A stretch of 64,000 bases of DNA from Bacteroides zhangwenhongii (GCF_009193325.2 NZ_CP059856.1:4216001-4280000), one strand, 5' to 3'. Counted from the first letter of the stretch, positions 21,273 to 30,673 are shown. The notes: generated by a model from the sequence alone, not told the origin. A program made the numbers and translations.

Positions 21273-24200
21273 TTATTTTAGCAAGTCCACCCATTGTTCA
21301 CTACTCAATGCTGGCAATGTTTCGCTATCAGTAACGAATGTCTCTGCCAGTTTTCGTTTTTCGTCTTGAAGTTGAAGGATTTTTTCCTCTATACTGCCTT
21401 GAGTAATGAAACGATAGGCAATCACTTGTTTATCCTGCCCGATGCGATGGGCACGGGCTATAGCTTGTGATTCGGCGGCAGGATTCCACCAGGGGTCGAT
21501 GATAAATACGTAGTCGGCCTGTGTCAGATTAAGTCCTACTCCTCCCGCTTTCAAAGAAATAAGGAAAGCCTGCACATCTTTTTGTTCGGTGAAATGGGCT
21601 ATTTCGGAAGGTCGGTCGTTGGTAGCTCCTGTCAGTAAGGCGTACTTCCAGCCACGTTCCTGAAAGGCCTCTGCCAGTACTTCCAGATGTTTGACGAATG
21701 AAGAGAATATTAATACTTTGTGTCCTTCACTCCGTAGGGTGTCGAAAGTCTCAATGATTTGTGAGGTTTTCCCGGAAGATCCCGTGAAATCAGGAAAGAT
21801 TAGTTGAGGATGACACGCCAATTGGCGTAAGCGTAGAATTCCGTTCAAGACACTGAATGAGTGCAGTTTGTCCGTACTTTGAGGATGTTGAAGCAGAATA
21901 TTGCGCAGGCTGTTTTTCTCTTGCTCATACCAGGTGTTTTGTTCTTCCGTCATATCACAATAGATTGTCTCTTCCGTAAGCGGAGGAAGTTCCGGAGCAA
22001 CCTCTCTTTTACTTCTGCGGAGAATGAATGGAGCGATCAACTGTTGCAGTTGTGCTTCTATGCGGGTATTCCCTTGACGGATTGGTAACATAAATCGCTT
22101 TTGAAAACTGCTTTCCGAACCTAGCAGGTCCGGTTGTATGAAGTGGAATTGCGCCCACAGGTCTTTAAGGGAATTCTCAATCGGAGTACCGGTAAGTACT
22201 AGTTTGTACTTGCTTTGCAGTTGGATAGCCGAATGGAAGGTGAGCGATTCGCTATTCTTGATATTCTGGCTCTCATCGAGTACGATGTATTCAAAACAGT
22301 AGGAGCGGAGTATGTCAATATTCTTTCTCATTGTCCCGTAAGTTGTGAACACTAAATGAAAACGTCCGAAAAACTTCTCCGGATGTGTCTTGCTGAGAAT
22401 ACTGGTACTCGTGTATTCTACCATTGAAAGCGTGGTAAAACGTTTTGCTTCCCGACGCCAATTATGAAGTAACGACGTGGGGACCACAATAAGTGTAGCG
22501 GGTTTTCGTGGCTTTCGTGCTTGTGGTTGTGATACATTTTCCGGATTCATTTCTTTTCCACGAATCTCGTGTGGCTGGGGCAGTAACTCATCTTCGGAGT
22601 CGAAAGAGAATAAAGAGAACTGTCCGTCGGTATCCGCTTTTGCTTCCCGGATGGCGGGAGAAGAGACGGTAATATCCGCAGTCTGACGGGCGGTTGGGGA
22701 TATTGGCTTATAGATATATTGTAGCAGGGTAAGTGTCTGAAGTGTCTTTCCCAATCCCATGTCGTCTGCCAGGCATCCGCCGAATCCTTCTTTGTTGAGA
22801 TGTACCATCCACGAGAATCCTTTTTCCTGATAGGGACGTAGCTGTGCTTTTAGTCCTTTGGGCGGATGAATGCTACGTATTTCTTTCTTGAATGTAGGAG
22901 TCTTGGATGCAGGTGTATTCAAGATAGTCTCTACTACGCCTATGAATGTATGCTTTAAGCGGAATCCTTTTTCTGTCTGGACTCCCATTTCCAGCATATT
23001 CGTGTATTTGCTGAACCATTCTTCCGGTAATAAAATCATTCGCCCGTCCGGTAGCAGGAACTCCCTTTTCTCTTCAAGGATATGTTTCCGGAAACGTGTG
23101 AAGGGAATACGTAGGCCACCGATGACGACGGTAATATGTAATTCAAACCAGTCGGGATTATCATCGCAACTTTGTTCGATACGTATTTCGTCCAAACAAT
23201 AAGGTGTGCTCCCCATATTACCGGATAATATAAAAGATTGTTGTAATATTTCCCGGTGGTTGCTGATCCATTCGGAGAGTGTTCTTTCGGGAATATCGGG
23301 CGATAACTGAAAGTGGGCATCGCTGATACGTTGTAGTCCGGCATTTGTCAAGAAGTGTATCACTCTTTTCTCTGCATTGGCATTTCGCCGGAAACAGCAT
23401 ATCTTTCCGGATTCGTTTCGGTAAATGATTCTTTTCATACCGGTATTGCTGTCCGGAGTAAAGGTCTGGTCGCCATAACGAAAACTAAGCTGTAGCAACT
23501 GTTTGTCGTAAATTGTATTTTCGATGATTAACATTGCCTCACAATTTTGTTTCTTCTCGGTCAGGTTCAGTCCCTCAGTCTTGATTTTATGATAACGGGC
23601 TATGGGAATGAGAATGTTGTCAATATACTTTTCGGTTTCGGAAGTCGTTACGCTGATGACTTCTTTTTTTGTAAAAGGCAAAAGCCGACTACTTTCAATG
23701 TTTGGAAAAAAATACAACTCCATTCCCAATGATAAGGTGGCCGACATGGATGTTAACACATTGACAGGCTTTTGCTCACTGAGAGAGAATGGCTCGCCTT
23801 TGTAATAACATTGCAGTTGATAGCGGAAAGTTTTTTCATCTACCTGAAACATGAAACGAACCTCAGCGTCATGTGGATGTACGTGGTAGGCGTGATGGGC
23901 ATACAGCAGTTTACTTCCCCCTTGTTTCTGATAAAGCGCTAACTTCTTTTCACGTATCAGAGTCAGCATTTCCTGCAATTTTTTTTCAATAAATGGACGG
24001 ACGTTGTTTTTTATCCGTTCGGGGTCTTCGGATAATTTATGTAGGAAGCGGGAGACTGTTTTCTCTCGGGAGTATACTCCCATCAAATACTTTTCCGTAT
24101 AGTGTGACGCGATGTCAATAGCCTGCCTTTCCGCTTCACTCATCCGGCTCATAGCTTCGGCAGAGGCGTGAAATGCTTGTTCTACTAATTGTAATGTGTT

Positions 24201-24302
24201 GTCACTTAATCTTTCAGCTATATAAGGGATGAGCAATATGCCGAGTACGGGATGCTCTGTCAATACAATTATAATTTGTCCATCAGATGTTTTCTCTTTC
24301 AT
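21273..24302 (-). CDS. SNF2-family DNA-dependent ATPase/helicase
   Basis: A 1009-residue Swi2/Snf2 translocase. The N-terminal half (about 1-480) is a poorly conserved family-specific region. The RecA-like core follows: Walker A in LADDMGLGKTLQTLTLLQY, the DExx-box variant YIVLDESQNIKN, and LTGTPIENSLKDLWAQF. The helicase C-terminal motifs include FSSFVKHLEVLAEA, LISLKAGGVGLNLTQADYVFIIDPWWNP and the arginine finger in QAIARAHRIGQ. The family remodels nucleoprotein, for example RapA/HepA-like displacement, rather than unwinding DNA. It shares a 52-nt divergent promoter region with the mnmA-like gene. Exact role unknown; a housekeeping chromatin or transcription role is likelier than defence. 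Confidence 0.93.
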   Translation of the reverse strand: MKEKTSDGQIIIVLTEHPVLGILLIPYIAERLSDNTLQLVEQAFHASAEAMSRMSEAERQAIDIASHYTEKYLMGVYSREKTVSRFLHKLSEDPERIKNNVRPFIEKKLQEMLTLIREKKLALYQKQGGSKLLYAHHAYHVHPHDAEVRFMFQVDEKTFRYQLQCYYKGEPFSLSEQKPVNVLTSMSATLSLGMELYFFPNIESSRLLPFTKKEVISVTTSETEKYIDNILIPIARYHKIKTEGLNLTEKKQNCEAMLIIENTIYDKQLLQLSFRYGDQTFTPDSNTGMKRIIYRNESGKICCFRRNANAEKRVIHFLTNAGLQRISDAHFQLSPDIPERTLSEWISNHREILQQSFILSGNMGSTPYCLDEIRIEQSCDDNPDWFELHITVVIGGLRIPFTRFRKHILEEKREFLLPDGRMILLPEEWFSKYTNMLEMGVQTEKGFRLKHTFIGVVETILNTPASKTPTFKKEIRSIHPPKGLKAQLRPYQEKGFSWMVHLNKEGFGGCLADDMGLGKTLQTLTLLQYIYKPISPTARQTADITVSSPAIREAKADTDGQFSLFSFDSEDELLPQPHEIRGKEMNPENVSQPQARKPRKPATLIVVPTSLLHNWRREAKRFTTLSMVEYTSTSILSKTHPEKFFGRFHLVFTTYGTMRKNIDILRSYCFEYIVLDESQNIKNSESLTFHSAIQLQSKYKLVLTGTPIENSLKDLWAQFHFIQPDLLGSESSFQKRFMLPIRQGNTRIEAQLQQLIAPFILRRSKREVAPELPPLTEETIYCDMTEEQNTWYEQEKNSLRNILLQHPQSTDKLHSFSVLNGILRLRQLACHPQLIFPDFTGSSGKTSQIIETFDTLRSEGHKVLIFSSFVKHLEVLAEAFQERGWKYALLTGATNDRPSEIAHFTEQKDVQAFLISLKAGGVGLNLTQADYVFIIDPWWNPAAESQAIARAHRIGQDKQVIAYRFITQGSIEEKILQLQDEKRKLAETFVTDSETLPALSSEQWVDLLK

Positions 24303-24322
24303 TCTCTTTAGGCTTTAACTGA

Positions 24323-24350
24323 CAAAGATACGGGAAAATCCTTAATTTTG
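24323..24350. promoter_or_regulatory. Divergent overlapping -7 boxes (SNF2 and mnmA-like genes)
   Basis: On the minus strand TATCTTTG (24323-24330) points to the SNF2 gene starting at 24302. On the plus strand TAATTTTG (24343-24350) points to the mnmA-like gene starting at 24355. The second would give an almost leaderless mRNA. Confidence 0.5.
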
Positions 24351-24354
24351 CAGT

Positions 24355-25473
24355 ATGATAGAAGAAAATAGACGAGTATTGTTGGGTATGAGCGGTGGCA
24401 CGGATAGTTCTGTTGCTGCCATGCGACTACTGGAGGCCGGTTATGAAGTAACCGGAATTACTTTCCGTTTCTATGAGTTGAACGACTCGACAGAATATCT
24501 GGAGGATGCACGTAGTTTGGCGGAGCGTTTGGGTATTCGTCATATCACGTATGATGCCCGTGATGTTTTTCGTAAGCAAATCATAGAATACTTTGTACAG
24601 GAATATATGGAAGGTCGTACTCCGGTCCCTTGTACACTCTGTAATAACTATCTGAAGTGGCCTTTGCTTGCTAAAGTTGCCGATGAAATGGGTGTTTTTT
24701 ATATAGCGACCGGACATTATGTTCAGAAAGTAAAGTTGGAAGATACCTATTATATAACCTATGCCGCTGATCCGGATAAGGACCAGTCTTTTTTTCTATG
24801 GGGGCTGAAGCAAGATATACTTCGGCGGATACTGTTGCCGATGGGGAATATTACAAAAGTTGAGGCTCGTATTTGGGCTGCCGAACGTGGTTTCCAAAAA
24901 GTTGCGACAAAAAAAGATAGTATAGGAGTCTGTTTCTGTCCGATGGACTATCGGAGCTTCCTAAAAGAATGGTTAGTCCGAAATGGTCAGTTGCGGTCCG
25001 AAAATGTCAGCCATTGGTCTGAAAATGTCAGCTGTTGGTCCGAAATGGTCCGACGGGGAAAATTCGTCGATGAAAAGGGGAATTTTATGGGTTGGCATGA
25101 AGGGTACCCTTTCTACACCATCGGTCAGAGACGTGGTTTAGGCATTCATCTGAATCGCCCTGTTTTTGTAAAAGAGATATATCCCGAAAAGAACGAAGTT
25201 GTGTTGTCTTCTCTTTCTGCTTTGGAAAAAACAGAAATGCAGCTGAAAGATTGGAATCTTGTAAATCCCCAAAAGATTCTGGGCTACAATGATGTCATCG
25301 TGAAAATACGATATCGTAAGCAAGAAAACCATTGCACGGTCACTGTTACACCGGATAATTTACTTCATGTACAACTTCATGAGCCCTTAACTGCAATTGC
25401 GGCAGGACAAGCTGCTGCGTTTTATAGAGATGGTTTATTGTTGGGAGGAGGGATAATAGTGAATGCCCGCTAA
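24355..25473 (+). CDS. mnmA: tRNA 2-thiouridylase (MnmA/TrmU type) with internal heptad repeat
   Basis: Thiolates U34 of Glu, Gln and Lys tRNAs using a persulfide sulfur relay. The PP-loop is SGGTDSSV (residues 13-20). The two catalytic cysteines are in [11 protein letters not shown] and [13 protein letters not shown], and the C-terminal domain starts at [13 protein letters not shown]. Between these (about residues 208-235), where MnmA is normally short, the protein carries near-identical heptads [14 protein letters not shown] and WSEMVRR. They are encoded by a 20-21 bp tandem repeat (24976-25058). The frame stays open and the flanking motifs are intact, so the enzyme is probably functional. 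Bacteroides usually carries more than one MnmA-like gene, so the exact paralogue is uncertain. Confidence 0.88.
   Translation: MIEENRRVLLGMSGGTDSSVAAMRLLEAGYEVTGITFRFYELNDSTEYLEDARSLAERLGIRHITYDARDVFRKQIIEYFVQEYMEGRTPVPCTLCNNYLKWPLLAKVADEMGVFYIATGHYVQKVKLEDTYYITYAADPDKDQSFFLWGLKQDILRRILLPMGNITKVEARIWAAERGFQKVATKKDSIGVCFCPMDYRSFLKEWLVRNGQLRSENVSHWSENVSCWSEMVRRGKFVDEKGNFMGWHEGYPFYTIGQRRGLGIHLNRPVFVKEIYPEKNEVVLSSLSALEKTEMQLKDWNLVNPQKILGYNDVIVKIRYRKQENHCTVTVTPDNLLHVQLHEPLTAIAAGQAAAFYRDGLLLGGGIIVNAR
24976..25058 (+). repeat. In-frame ~21-bp tandem repeat inside mnmA
   Basis: Four units begin GTCC or GTCT at 24976, 24996, 25017 and 25038 (periods 20, 21, 21), each close to GTCCGAAAATGTCAG. The last two periods are multiples of three, preserving the frame. 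The unit count and period resemble the intergenic arrays elsewhere in the window. Confidence 0.85.
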
Positions 25474-25495
25474 TTTCGGAGGAAAGATGATGTGT

Positions 25496-25581
25496 ATGAC
25501 ACCCGGGTGTCAGGCATCTTGAGATCCGGGTGTCGGTATGCCTGAGATCCGGGTGTCGGGATGTACAATACCCGGGTCTCA
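25496..25581. repeat. Four-box palindromic array, 23-bp period (CCGGGTGTC)
   Basis: CCGGGTGTC or CCGGGTCTC cores start at 25503, 25526, 25549 and 25572, exactly 23 bp apart. The first box (25498-25511) is the perfect 14-bp palindrome GACACCCGGGTGTC. The outer boxes form an inverted repeat (25496-25507 with 25570-25581, one mismatch). The array fills the gap between the convergent mnmA-like and GH3-like genes and may also act as a barrier to readthrough. Confidence 0.9.
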
Positions 25582-25594
25582 GGCGAGTGATTTA

Positions 25595-27103
25595 TTATTG
25601 ATTTAGCAATAGCATTGTTTCTATGTATTCCCGGGTATTACTTAATCTGGGAATTTTATGTTGTCCCCCCAATTTTCCTTTTTGGGCTAACCAGTCATGG
25701 AACAATCCCTGACGGGCAACGATCACCTCCAACGGTTGCAATGCAATATCTTTCCAGCGTTTTGCTTCATAATCGGAATTAACCTCCTTCAGAGTCGCAT
25801 CTAATATCGCTGCGAATTTCTCAACCGAATCAGGCATTTTGGCAAACTCAATCAGCCACTGGTGACGGCATTTGGCGTTTTGGTCCATAAATACCGGTGC
25901 GGCAGAATATTCGCTGACCTGTGCTCCGGTTTCCGCACAAGCCTTAGCCAGTCCTTTCTCGGCATTATCGACAATAAGTTCTTCACCGAATGCATTAATA
26001 AAATGCTTCGTTCTTCCTGTGATAACAAATTTATAAGGATTTTTGCTGGTGAATTTCACCGTGTCGCCAATCATATATCTCCATAAACCGCAAGAAGTAG
26101 AAATCACCATAGCATAATTTTTGCCTAATTCTACTTCCTCAAGACAATACGCCTGCGGATTTTCTTTTCCCACTTCTTCCAATGGAACAAACTCATAAAA
26201 GATTCCGTAATCAATCATCAGCAGCATGGCAGGATCAGAAAGATCGTTTTGAGTGCCGAAGTATCCTTCGGAAGCGTTATACGTCTCTACATAATGCATA
26301 TTCGGTGAATGTATCACCTGCTTGTATTGTTCACGGTAAGGTGTGAAGGCTACTCCGCCATGGAAAAATACTTCCAAATTCGGCCATACCTCTTCTAAAG
26401 TCTGTTTCCCGGTTTTTTCAAGAATTCGTTTGATAAGCACCAGCATCCAAGACGGAACACCGGAAAGGTTAGTTACATTTGCCGGAATCGTACTGTTGGC
26501 AATTGCTTCTATCTTTGTTTCCCATTCGCTCATCAATGCAATCTTTTTGCTTGGAACACGAATGAAATTAACAAGCGGATTTACATTTTGAATCAAGATG
26601 GCCGACAAATCTCCGACCAGACTGTGGTTGGAATTCAGATTCGGGCTGTGGCTGCCTCCCAGTATCAGTCCTTTCCCGGAGAAAAAATGACTGTCCGGAT
26701 TGATACGGAAATAAAGGGCTACCGCATCTTTTCCTCCCCTGTAATGAATATCCTCCAATGCTTCCTTGCTGACAGGAAGAAATTTACTTTTGTCATTCGT
26801 CGTTCCGGATGATTTGGCAAACCAGCGTATCTCTGATGGCCAAAGCAGATTCTGTTCTCCCGCCCGTAAACGCTCCACGTATGGTTTTATTTCTTCGTAT
26901 GTCTGAATGGGGAGACGTTTTCTGAAATCTTCATAGCTGCGGATGGAGGAGTAGTCGTACTTTTTCCCCCATTCAGTCTGGGAAGCCTGTTGCACTAAAC
27001 GATTTAATACACGGTGTTGTATCTCGCTGGCTTCACTGGCATATAAATCTATTTGTTTTAAACGGGAGTCGAAAGTCTTGCTGATAATTTTTGTAATATT
27101 CAT
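25595..27103 (-). CDS. GH3 auxin-responsive-promoter-like adenylating enzyme
   Basis: A 502-residue protein of the GH3 (acyl-acid-amido synthetase-like) branch of the ANL adenylate-forming superfamily. The nucleotide-binding loop is KSSGTTNDKSKFLP (about residue 94). YVETYNASEGYFGTQ is the conserved adenylation motif near the active site, and GLWRYMIGDTVKFTS is the later ATP-binding motif. Plant GH3 enzymes conjugate hormones to amino acids; bacterial members are widespread in Bacteroidetes with mostly unknown acid substrates. The start at 27103 is supported by a -7 box at 27135-27142. No partner genes nearby suggest the substrate. Confidence 0.9.
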   Translation of the reverse strand: MNITKIISKTFDSRLKQIDLYASEASEIQHRVLNRLVQQASQTEWGKKYDYSSIRSYEDFRKRLPIQTYEEIKPYVERLRAGEQNLLWPSEIRWFAKSSGTTNDKSKFLPVSKEALEDIHYRGGKDAVALYFRINPDSHFFSGKGLILGGSHSPNLNSNHSLVGDLSAILIQNVNPLVNFIRVPSKKIALMSEWETKIEAIANSTIPANVTNLSGVPSWMLVLIKRILEKTGKQTLEEVWPNLEVFFHGGVAFTPYREQYKQVIHSPNMHYVETYNASEGYFGTQNDLSDPAMLLMIDYGIFYEFVPLEEVGKENPQAYCLEEVELGKNYAMVISTSCGLWRYMIGDTVKFTSKNPYKFVITGRTKHFINAFGEELIVDNAEKGLAKACAETGAQVSEYSAAPVFMDQNAKCRHQWLIEFAKMPDSVEKFAAILDATLKEVNSDYEAKRWKDIALQPLEVIVARQGLFHDWLAQKGKLGGQHKIPRLSNTREYIETMLLLNQ

Positions 27104-27134
27104 TTCTGCTTTAACATGATAATGTTTATTCGTG

Positions 27135-27142
27135 CAAAAGTA
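27135..27142 (-). promoter_or_regulatory. Predicted -7 box TACTTTTG for the GH3-like gene
   Basis: A minus-strand TACTTTTG followed by C, 31 nt before the ATG at 27103. Confidence 0.5.
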
Positions 27143-27240
27143 ACCTTATTTATCTTTTTTTTCTATCTTTACGACGGAAATAATCGTTAAAATCTTCGAG
27201 TTTCACTAAATCTCCGAGTTTTTGACTAATAAATAAGACA

Positions 27241-28251
27241 ATGAGAATTGGAATCTTAACCTCCGGTGGGGACTGTCCCGGTATTAATGCCACCATTCGT
27301 GGCGTGTGCAAGACTGCCATCAATTATTATGGGATGGAAGTGATAGGTATTCATAGTGGTTTTCAAGGGTTGTTGACTAAAGATGTGGAATCTTTTACGG
27401 ATAAATCTCTCTCCGGGTTACTGAATCTTGGAGGAACCATGTTGGGTACTTCCCGCGAAAAGCCATTCAAAAAAGGAGGTGTTGTATCCGATGTGGACAA
27501 GCCTGCCCTGATTCTTCAGAATATTCGTGAAATGGGACTGGATTGTGTTGTCTGTATTGGAGGAAACGGAACGCAAAAGACCGCTGCCAAATTTGCTGCG
27601 ATGGGGGTGAATATTGTTTCTGTTCCTAAAACGATTGACAATGACATTTGGGGAACGGATATTTCTTTCGGGTTCGATTCGGCCGTAAGCATTGCTACCG
27701 ATGCTATTGACCGCCTGCATTCTACTGCCAGTTCCCACAAAAGAGTGATGGTTATTGAAGTAATGGGGCATAAGGCAGGTTGGATTGCTTTATATTCCGG
27801 CATGGCAGGTGGAGGAGATGTGATTCTTGTTCCCGAAATTCCTTATAGTATTAAGAATATCGGCAATACGATTTTGGAGAGACTGAAAAAAGGAAAACCT
27901 TATTCTATCGTGGTGGTGGCCGAAGGGATTCAGACAGACGGCCGTAAGCGTGCCGCAGAATATATCGCTCAAGAGATTGAGTATGAGACCGGTATCGAAA
28001 CCCGTGAAACGGTACTGGGGTATATTCAGCGTGGTGGTTCACCTACTCCTTTCGACCGTAATCTCTCTACGCGGATGGGTGGTCATGCAACAGAATTGAT
28101 TGCCAATGGAGAATTCGGACGTATGGTAGCTTTGAAAGGAGATGGTATATCGTCTATTCCTCTCTCTGAAGTAGCCGGGAAATTAAAATTAGTTACAGAA
28201 GATCATGATCTGGTGATTCAAGGTCGTCGCATGGGAATTTGCTTTGGATAG
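27241..28251 (+). CDS. pfkA: 6-phosphofructokinase
   Basis: Phosphorylates fructose 6-phosphate in glycolysis. The length of 336 residues is normal. Motifs visible: GGDCPGINATIRG at the phosphoryl-donor site, GGNGTQKTA, the catalytic PKTIDNDIWGTDISFGFDSA, and the sugar-phosphate motifs VMVIEVMGHKAGW and VLGYIQRGGSPTPFDR. The donor-specificity positions are mixed: glycine after GGN, as in ATP enzymes, but lysine in PKTIDND, as in PPi-dependent and mixed-group enzymes. ATP use is therefore likely but not certain. Its 3' end overlaps the convergent rnc gene by 59 bp. Confidence 0.93.
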   Translation: MRIGILTSGGDCPGINATIRGVCKTAINYYGMEVIGIHSGFQGLLTKDVESFTDKSLSGLLNLGGTMLGTSREKPFKKGGVVSDVDKPALILQNIREMGLDCVVCIGGNGTQKTAAKFAAMGVNIVSVPKTIDNDIWGTDISFGFDSAVSIATDAIDRLHSTASSHKRVMVIEVMGHKAGWIALYSGMAGGGDVILVPEIPYSIKNIGNTILERLKKGKPYSIVVVAEGIQTDGRKRAAEYIAQEIEYETGIETRETVLGYIQRGGSPTPFDRNLSTRMGGHATELIANGEFGRMVALKGDGISSIPLSEVAGKLKLVTEDHDLVIQGRRMGICFG

Positions 28252-29005
28252 CTTCATCGACTGTTGCCATGAATACAGGATCTTTTACCTTTTTGATTGC
28301 CATTTGGGCGGCGTTTTGTTGAGACTCTTTTTTGGAATATCCGATTCCGGTTCCGGCAGGAAATCCTTCGATCCGTACCTCAGTCTGAAATACAGGATTA
28401 CTGTCCCGGTCGAGGAATTGTTCGATTAGTTCAAAAGAGACTTCCATCTTGTTCTTTTGGCTCCACTCAATCAATTTGGATTTGAAGTTTACTTCTTTAC
28501 GGGATAAAATGTCCAGATCAATGTAACGGTTGATGATTCGTTCCTCCATAAACTGCTTGCAGCGTTCATATCCTTGATCCAGATAGATAGCCCCGATAAA
28601 TGCTTCGAAAGCATTTCCGTACATATAACTGTTGTGAGAAGACGAACGGGTGGAATACTTTATGAGTTTATCCAGTCCGATTTCTACGGCTAACTTGTTC
28701 AAGGTTTCCCGTTGTACGATCTTGGAACGCGTGTTTGTAAGAAATCCTTCCCGCTTTCCTTCAAAATGCTTGTAGACGATGTCGCCTACGATAGCGTCAA
28801 GGATGGCATCCCCCAAAAACTCCAGTCGCTCATTATTCAACGGACGCCCTTTTTCCGAACGGAGGGAGGTTGATTTATGCAGGAGAGCCTGCTCATAAAG
28901 CTGAATATTGCGTGGATAGAACCCGAGTATCCGGTAAAAACAAAGATAAGACTCTCTATCCTTGCGGAATAGGAGCCTTATCTTATCTATTTTGTTACGT
29001 AACAC
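28193..29005 (-). CDS. rnc: Ribonuclease III
   Basis: Double-stranded-RNA endonuclease for rRNA and mRNA processing. The N-terminal RNase III domain has the signature NERLEFLGDAILDAIVGD and the second acidic motif GNAFEAFIGAIYLDQGYE. The C-terminal double-stranded-RNA-binding domain runs from about residue 170 (NFKSKLIEWSQKNKMEVSFELI) to SKKESQQNAAQMAIKKV. I place the start at the GTG at 29005 (LRNKIDKIRLLF), 4 nt after the fabF stop. The open frame continues to 29212 but that part is a shadow of fabF. Product about 270 residues. It is the last gene of acpP-fabF-rnc. The final 59 bp are antisense to the end of pfkA. Confidence 0.95.
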   Translation of the reverse strand: MLRNKIDKIRLLFRKDRESYLCFYRILGFYPRNIQLYEQALLHKSTSLRSEKGRPLNNERLEFLGDAILDAIVGDIVYKHFEGKREGFLTNTRSKIVQRETLNKLAVEIGLDKLIKYSTRSSSHNSYMYGNAFEAFIGAIYLDQGYERCKQFMEERIINRYIDLDILSRKEVNFKSKLIEWSQKNKMEVSFELIEQFLDRDSNPVFQTEVRIEGFPAGTGIGYSKKESQQNAAQMAIKKVKDPVFMATVDEAIQSKFPCDDLESPDHDLL

Positions 29006-29009
29006 GATA

Positions 29010-30272
29010 TTACTCAGCGTATTTCTTGAAGATAACGCACGCATTATGACCGCCAAATCCGAATGTATTGGACAAGGCAACATTAACTTCGCGTTTTTGT
29101 GCTTTATTGAACGTGAAATTAAGGTTATAGTCAATATTCTCGTCGTTGTCACCTTCTTCGTGGTTGATAGTCGGAGGAACAATGCCGTTCTTGATGGCAA
29201 GAATACTTGCAATAGATTCTACCGCACCGGCAGCACCCAACAAGTGACCTGTCATTGATTTCGTTGAACTGATGTTCAATTCAAAGGCATGATCGCCGAA
29301 TACTTCCTTGATTGCTTTTGCTTCTGAAATATCACCTACCGGAGTAGATGTACCATGCACATTAATGTAGTCTACTTCTTTCGGATCCATTCCTGCATCT
29401 TCCAATGCATTCTTCATCACCAGTTTAGCTCCAAGACCCTCCGGATGAGAAGCAGTCAAGTGATGTGCATCTGCAGACATACCTACACCGGCAACTTCTG
29501 CATAAATTTTTGCACCGCGAGCTTTAGCGTGTTCCAGTTCTTCCAGAATCAGGCAACCGCCACCTTCGCCCATGATGAAGCCGTCACGGCTTGCGCTAAA
29601 CGGACGTGAAGCTTTAGAAGCTTCGTCGTTGCGGGTTGACAATGCATGCATAGCGTTAAAACCGCCTACGCCTGCCGGGAAGATAGCTGCTTCCGAACCA
29701 CCGGATACAATTACATTTGCTTTGCCCAAACGAATCAGATTGAAAGCATCTGCAATGGCATTGGTAGAAGTAGCGCATGCTGAACAAGTCGCATAGTTAG
29801 GACCGTGGAAACCATACATGATGGAAATCTGTCCGGCAGCAATATCCGAGATCATCTTGGGAATGAAGAACGGATTGAATTTCGGACCCATTTCCTGACG
29901 GGTATAGTAGTTGCCCACTTCCTCTTCAAATGTATGTATACCACCAATACCGGCACCAAAGATAACGCCGATTTTGTTTAAGTCTTCTTTTTCTATGTCA
30001 AGACCAGAATCTTCTACCGCTTCCTTGGCTACAACGATGGCATATTGAGTATACAAATCCATCTTTCTTGCTTCCTTGCGGTCGATGTATTTTGTTGCAT
30101 CGAAGTTTTTCACCTCACATGCGAATTGGGTCTTGAATAGCGACGCATCAAAATGAGTAATAGGTCCTGCTCCACTAACCCCGTTCACGATGTTTTCCCA
30201 AAATTCAGGAACGCTGTTGCCAACGGGAGTAATGGCGCCAAGACCTGTTACTACCACTCTTTTTAATTCCAT
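29010..30272 (-). CDS. fabF: 3-oxoacyl-[ACP] synthase II
   Basis: Condensing enzyme that elongates acyl-ACP in fatty acid synthesis. The Cys-His-His triad is visible: the nucleophile in ATCSACATSTNAI, histidine in VHGTSTPVGD and histidine in KSMTGHLLGAAGAV. 420 residues, normal for FabF. The start (MELKRVVVTGLGAITPVGNS) is the family standard. It lies 15 nt after acpP and 4 nt before rnc, a conserved Bacteroidetes operon. Confidence 0.98.
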   Translation of the reverse strand: MELKRVVVTGLGAITPVGNSVPEFWENIVNGVSGAGPITHFDASLFKTQFACEVKNFDATKYIDRKEARKMDLYTQYAIVVAKEAVEDSGLDIEKEDLNKIGVIFGAGIGGIHTFEEEVGNYYTRQEMGPKFNPFFIPKMISDIAAGQISIMYGFHGPNYATCSACATSTNAIADAFNLIRLGKANVIVSGGSEAAIFPAGVGGFNAMHALSTRNDEASKASRPFSASRDGFIMGEGGGCLILEELEHAKARGAKIYAEVAGVGMSADAHHLTASHPEGLGAKLVMKNALEDAGMDPKEVDYINVHGTSTPVGDISEAKAIKEVFGDHAFELNISSTKSMTGHLLGAAGAVESIASILAIKNGIVPPTINHEEGDNDENIDYNLNFTFNKAQKREVNVALSNTFGFGGHNACVIFKKYAE

Positions 30273-30287
30273 ATTGATGAAATCGGA

Positions 30288-30524
30288 TTACTTAGCGTGT
30301 TCTTCGATATAAGATACAGCATCACCTACAGTACCAATTTTTTCTGCTTGGTCATCAGGAATAGAGATACCGAATTCTTTTTCGAATTCCATGATAAGTT
30401 CTACAGTGTCAAGAGAATCTGCTCCCAGGTCGTTAGTGAAGCTTGCTTCGGTTGTAACTTCTGATTCTTCTACGCCTAATTTATCAACGATAATCGCTTT
30501 TACTCTTGATGCAATTTCAGACAT
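30288..30524 (-). CDS. acpP: Acyl carrier protein
   Basis: A 78-residue acidic carrier whose phosphopantetheine is attached to the serine in [15 protein letters not shown]. Helix I, II and III spacing is standard and the start is unambiguous. First gene of acpP-fabF-rnc. A minus-strand TTCCTTTGC motif in the 150-nt divergent gap to purN is a plausible -7 box with one mismatch. Confidence 0.98.
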   Translation of the reverse strand: MSEIASRVKAIIVDKLGVEESEVTTEASFTNDLGADSLDTVELIMEFEKEFGISIPDDQAEKIGTVGDAVSYIEEHAK

Positions 30525-30673
30525 AACTTTAAGTTTTTAATTAATAATTAGTTTTATTTCTTTAAATTTGCGGTGCAAAGGAATGAATATTTATCGTTTT
30601 GCGCAAATATTTGACTAAATAAATGCAAAGTTTTGCACATTTTTCACTGTTTTGTGCATTGAATTTGAGAGTT

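Noticed and set aside
28193..29212. A longer RNase III of 339 residues
   Set aside because: The extra N-terminus is read through the end of fabF and has no family support; the GTG at 29005 is 4 nt after the fabF stop and fits the family start.
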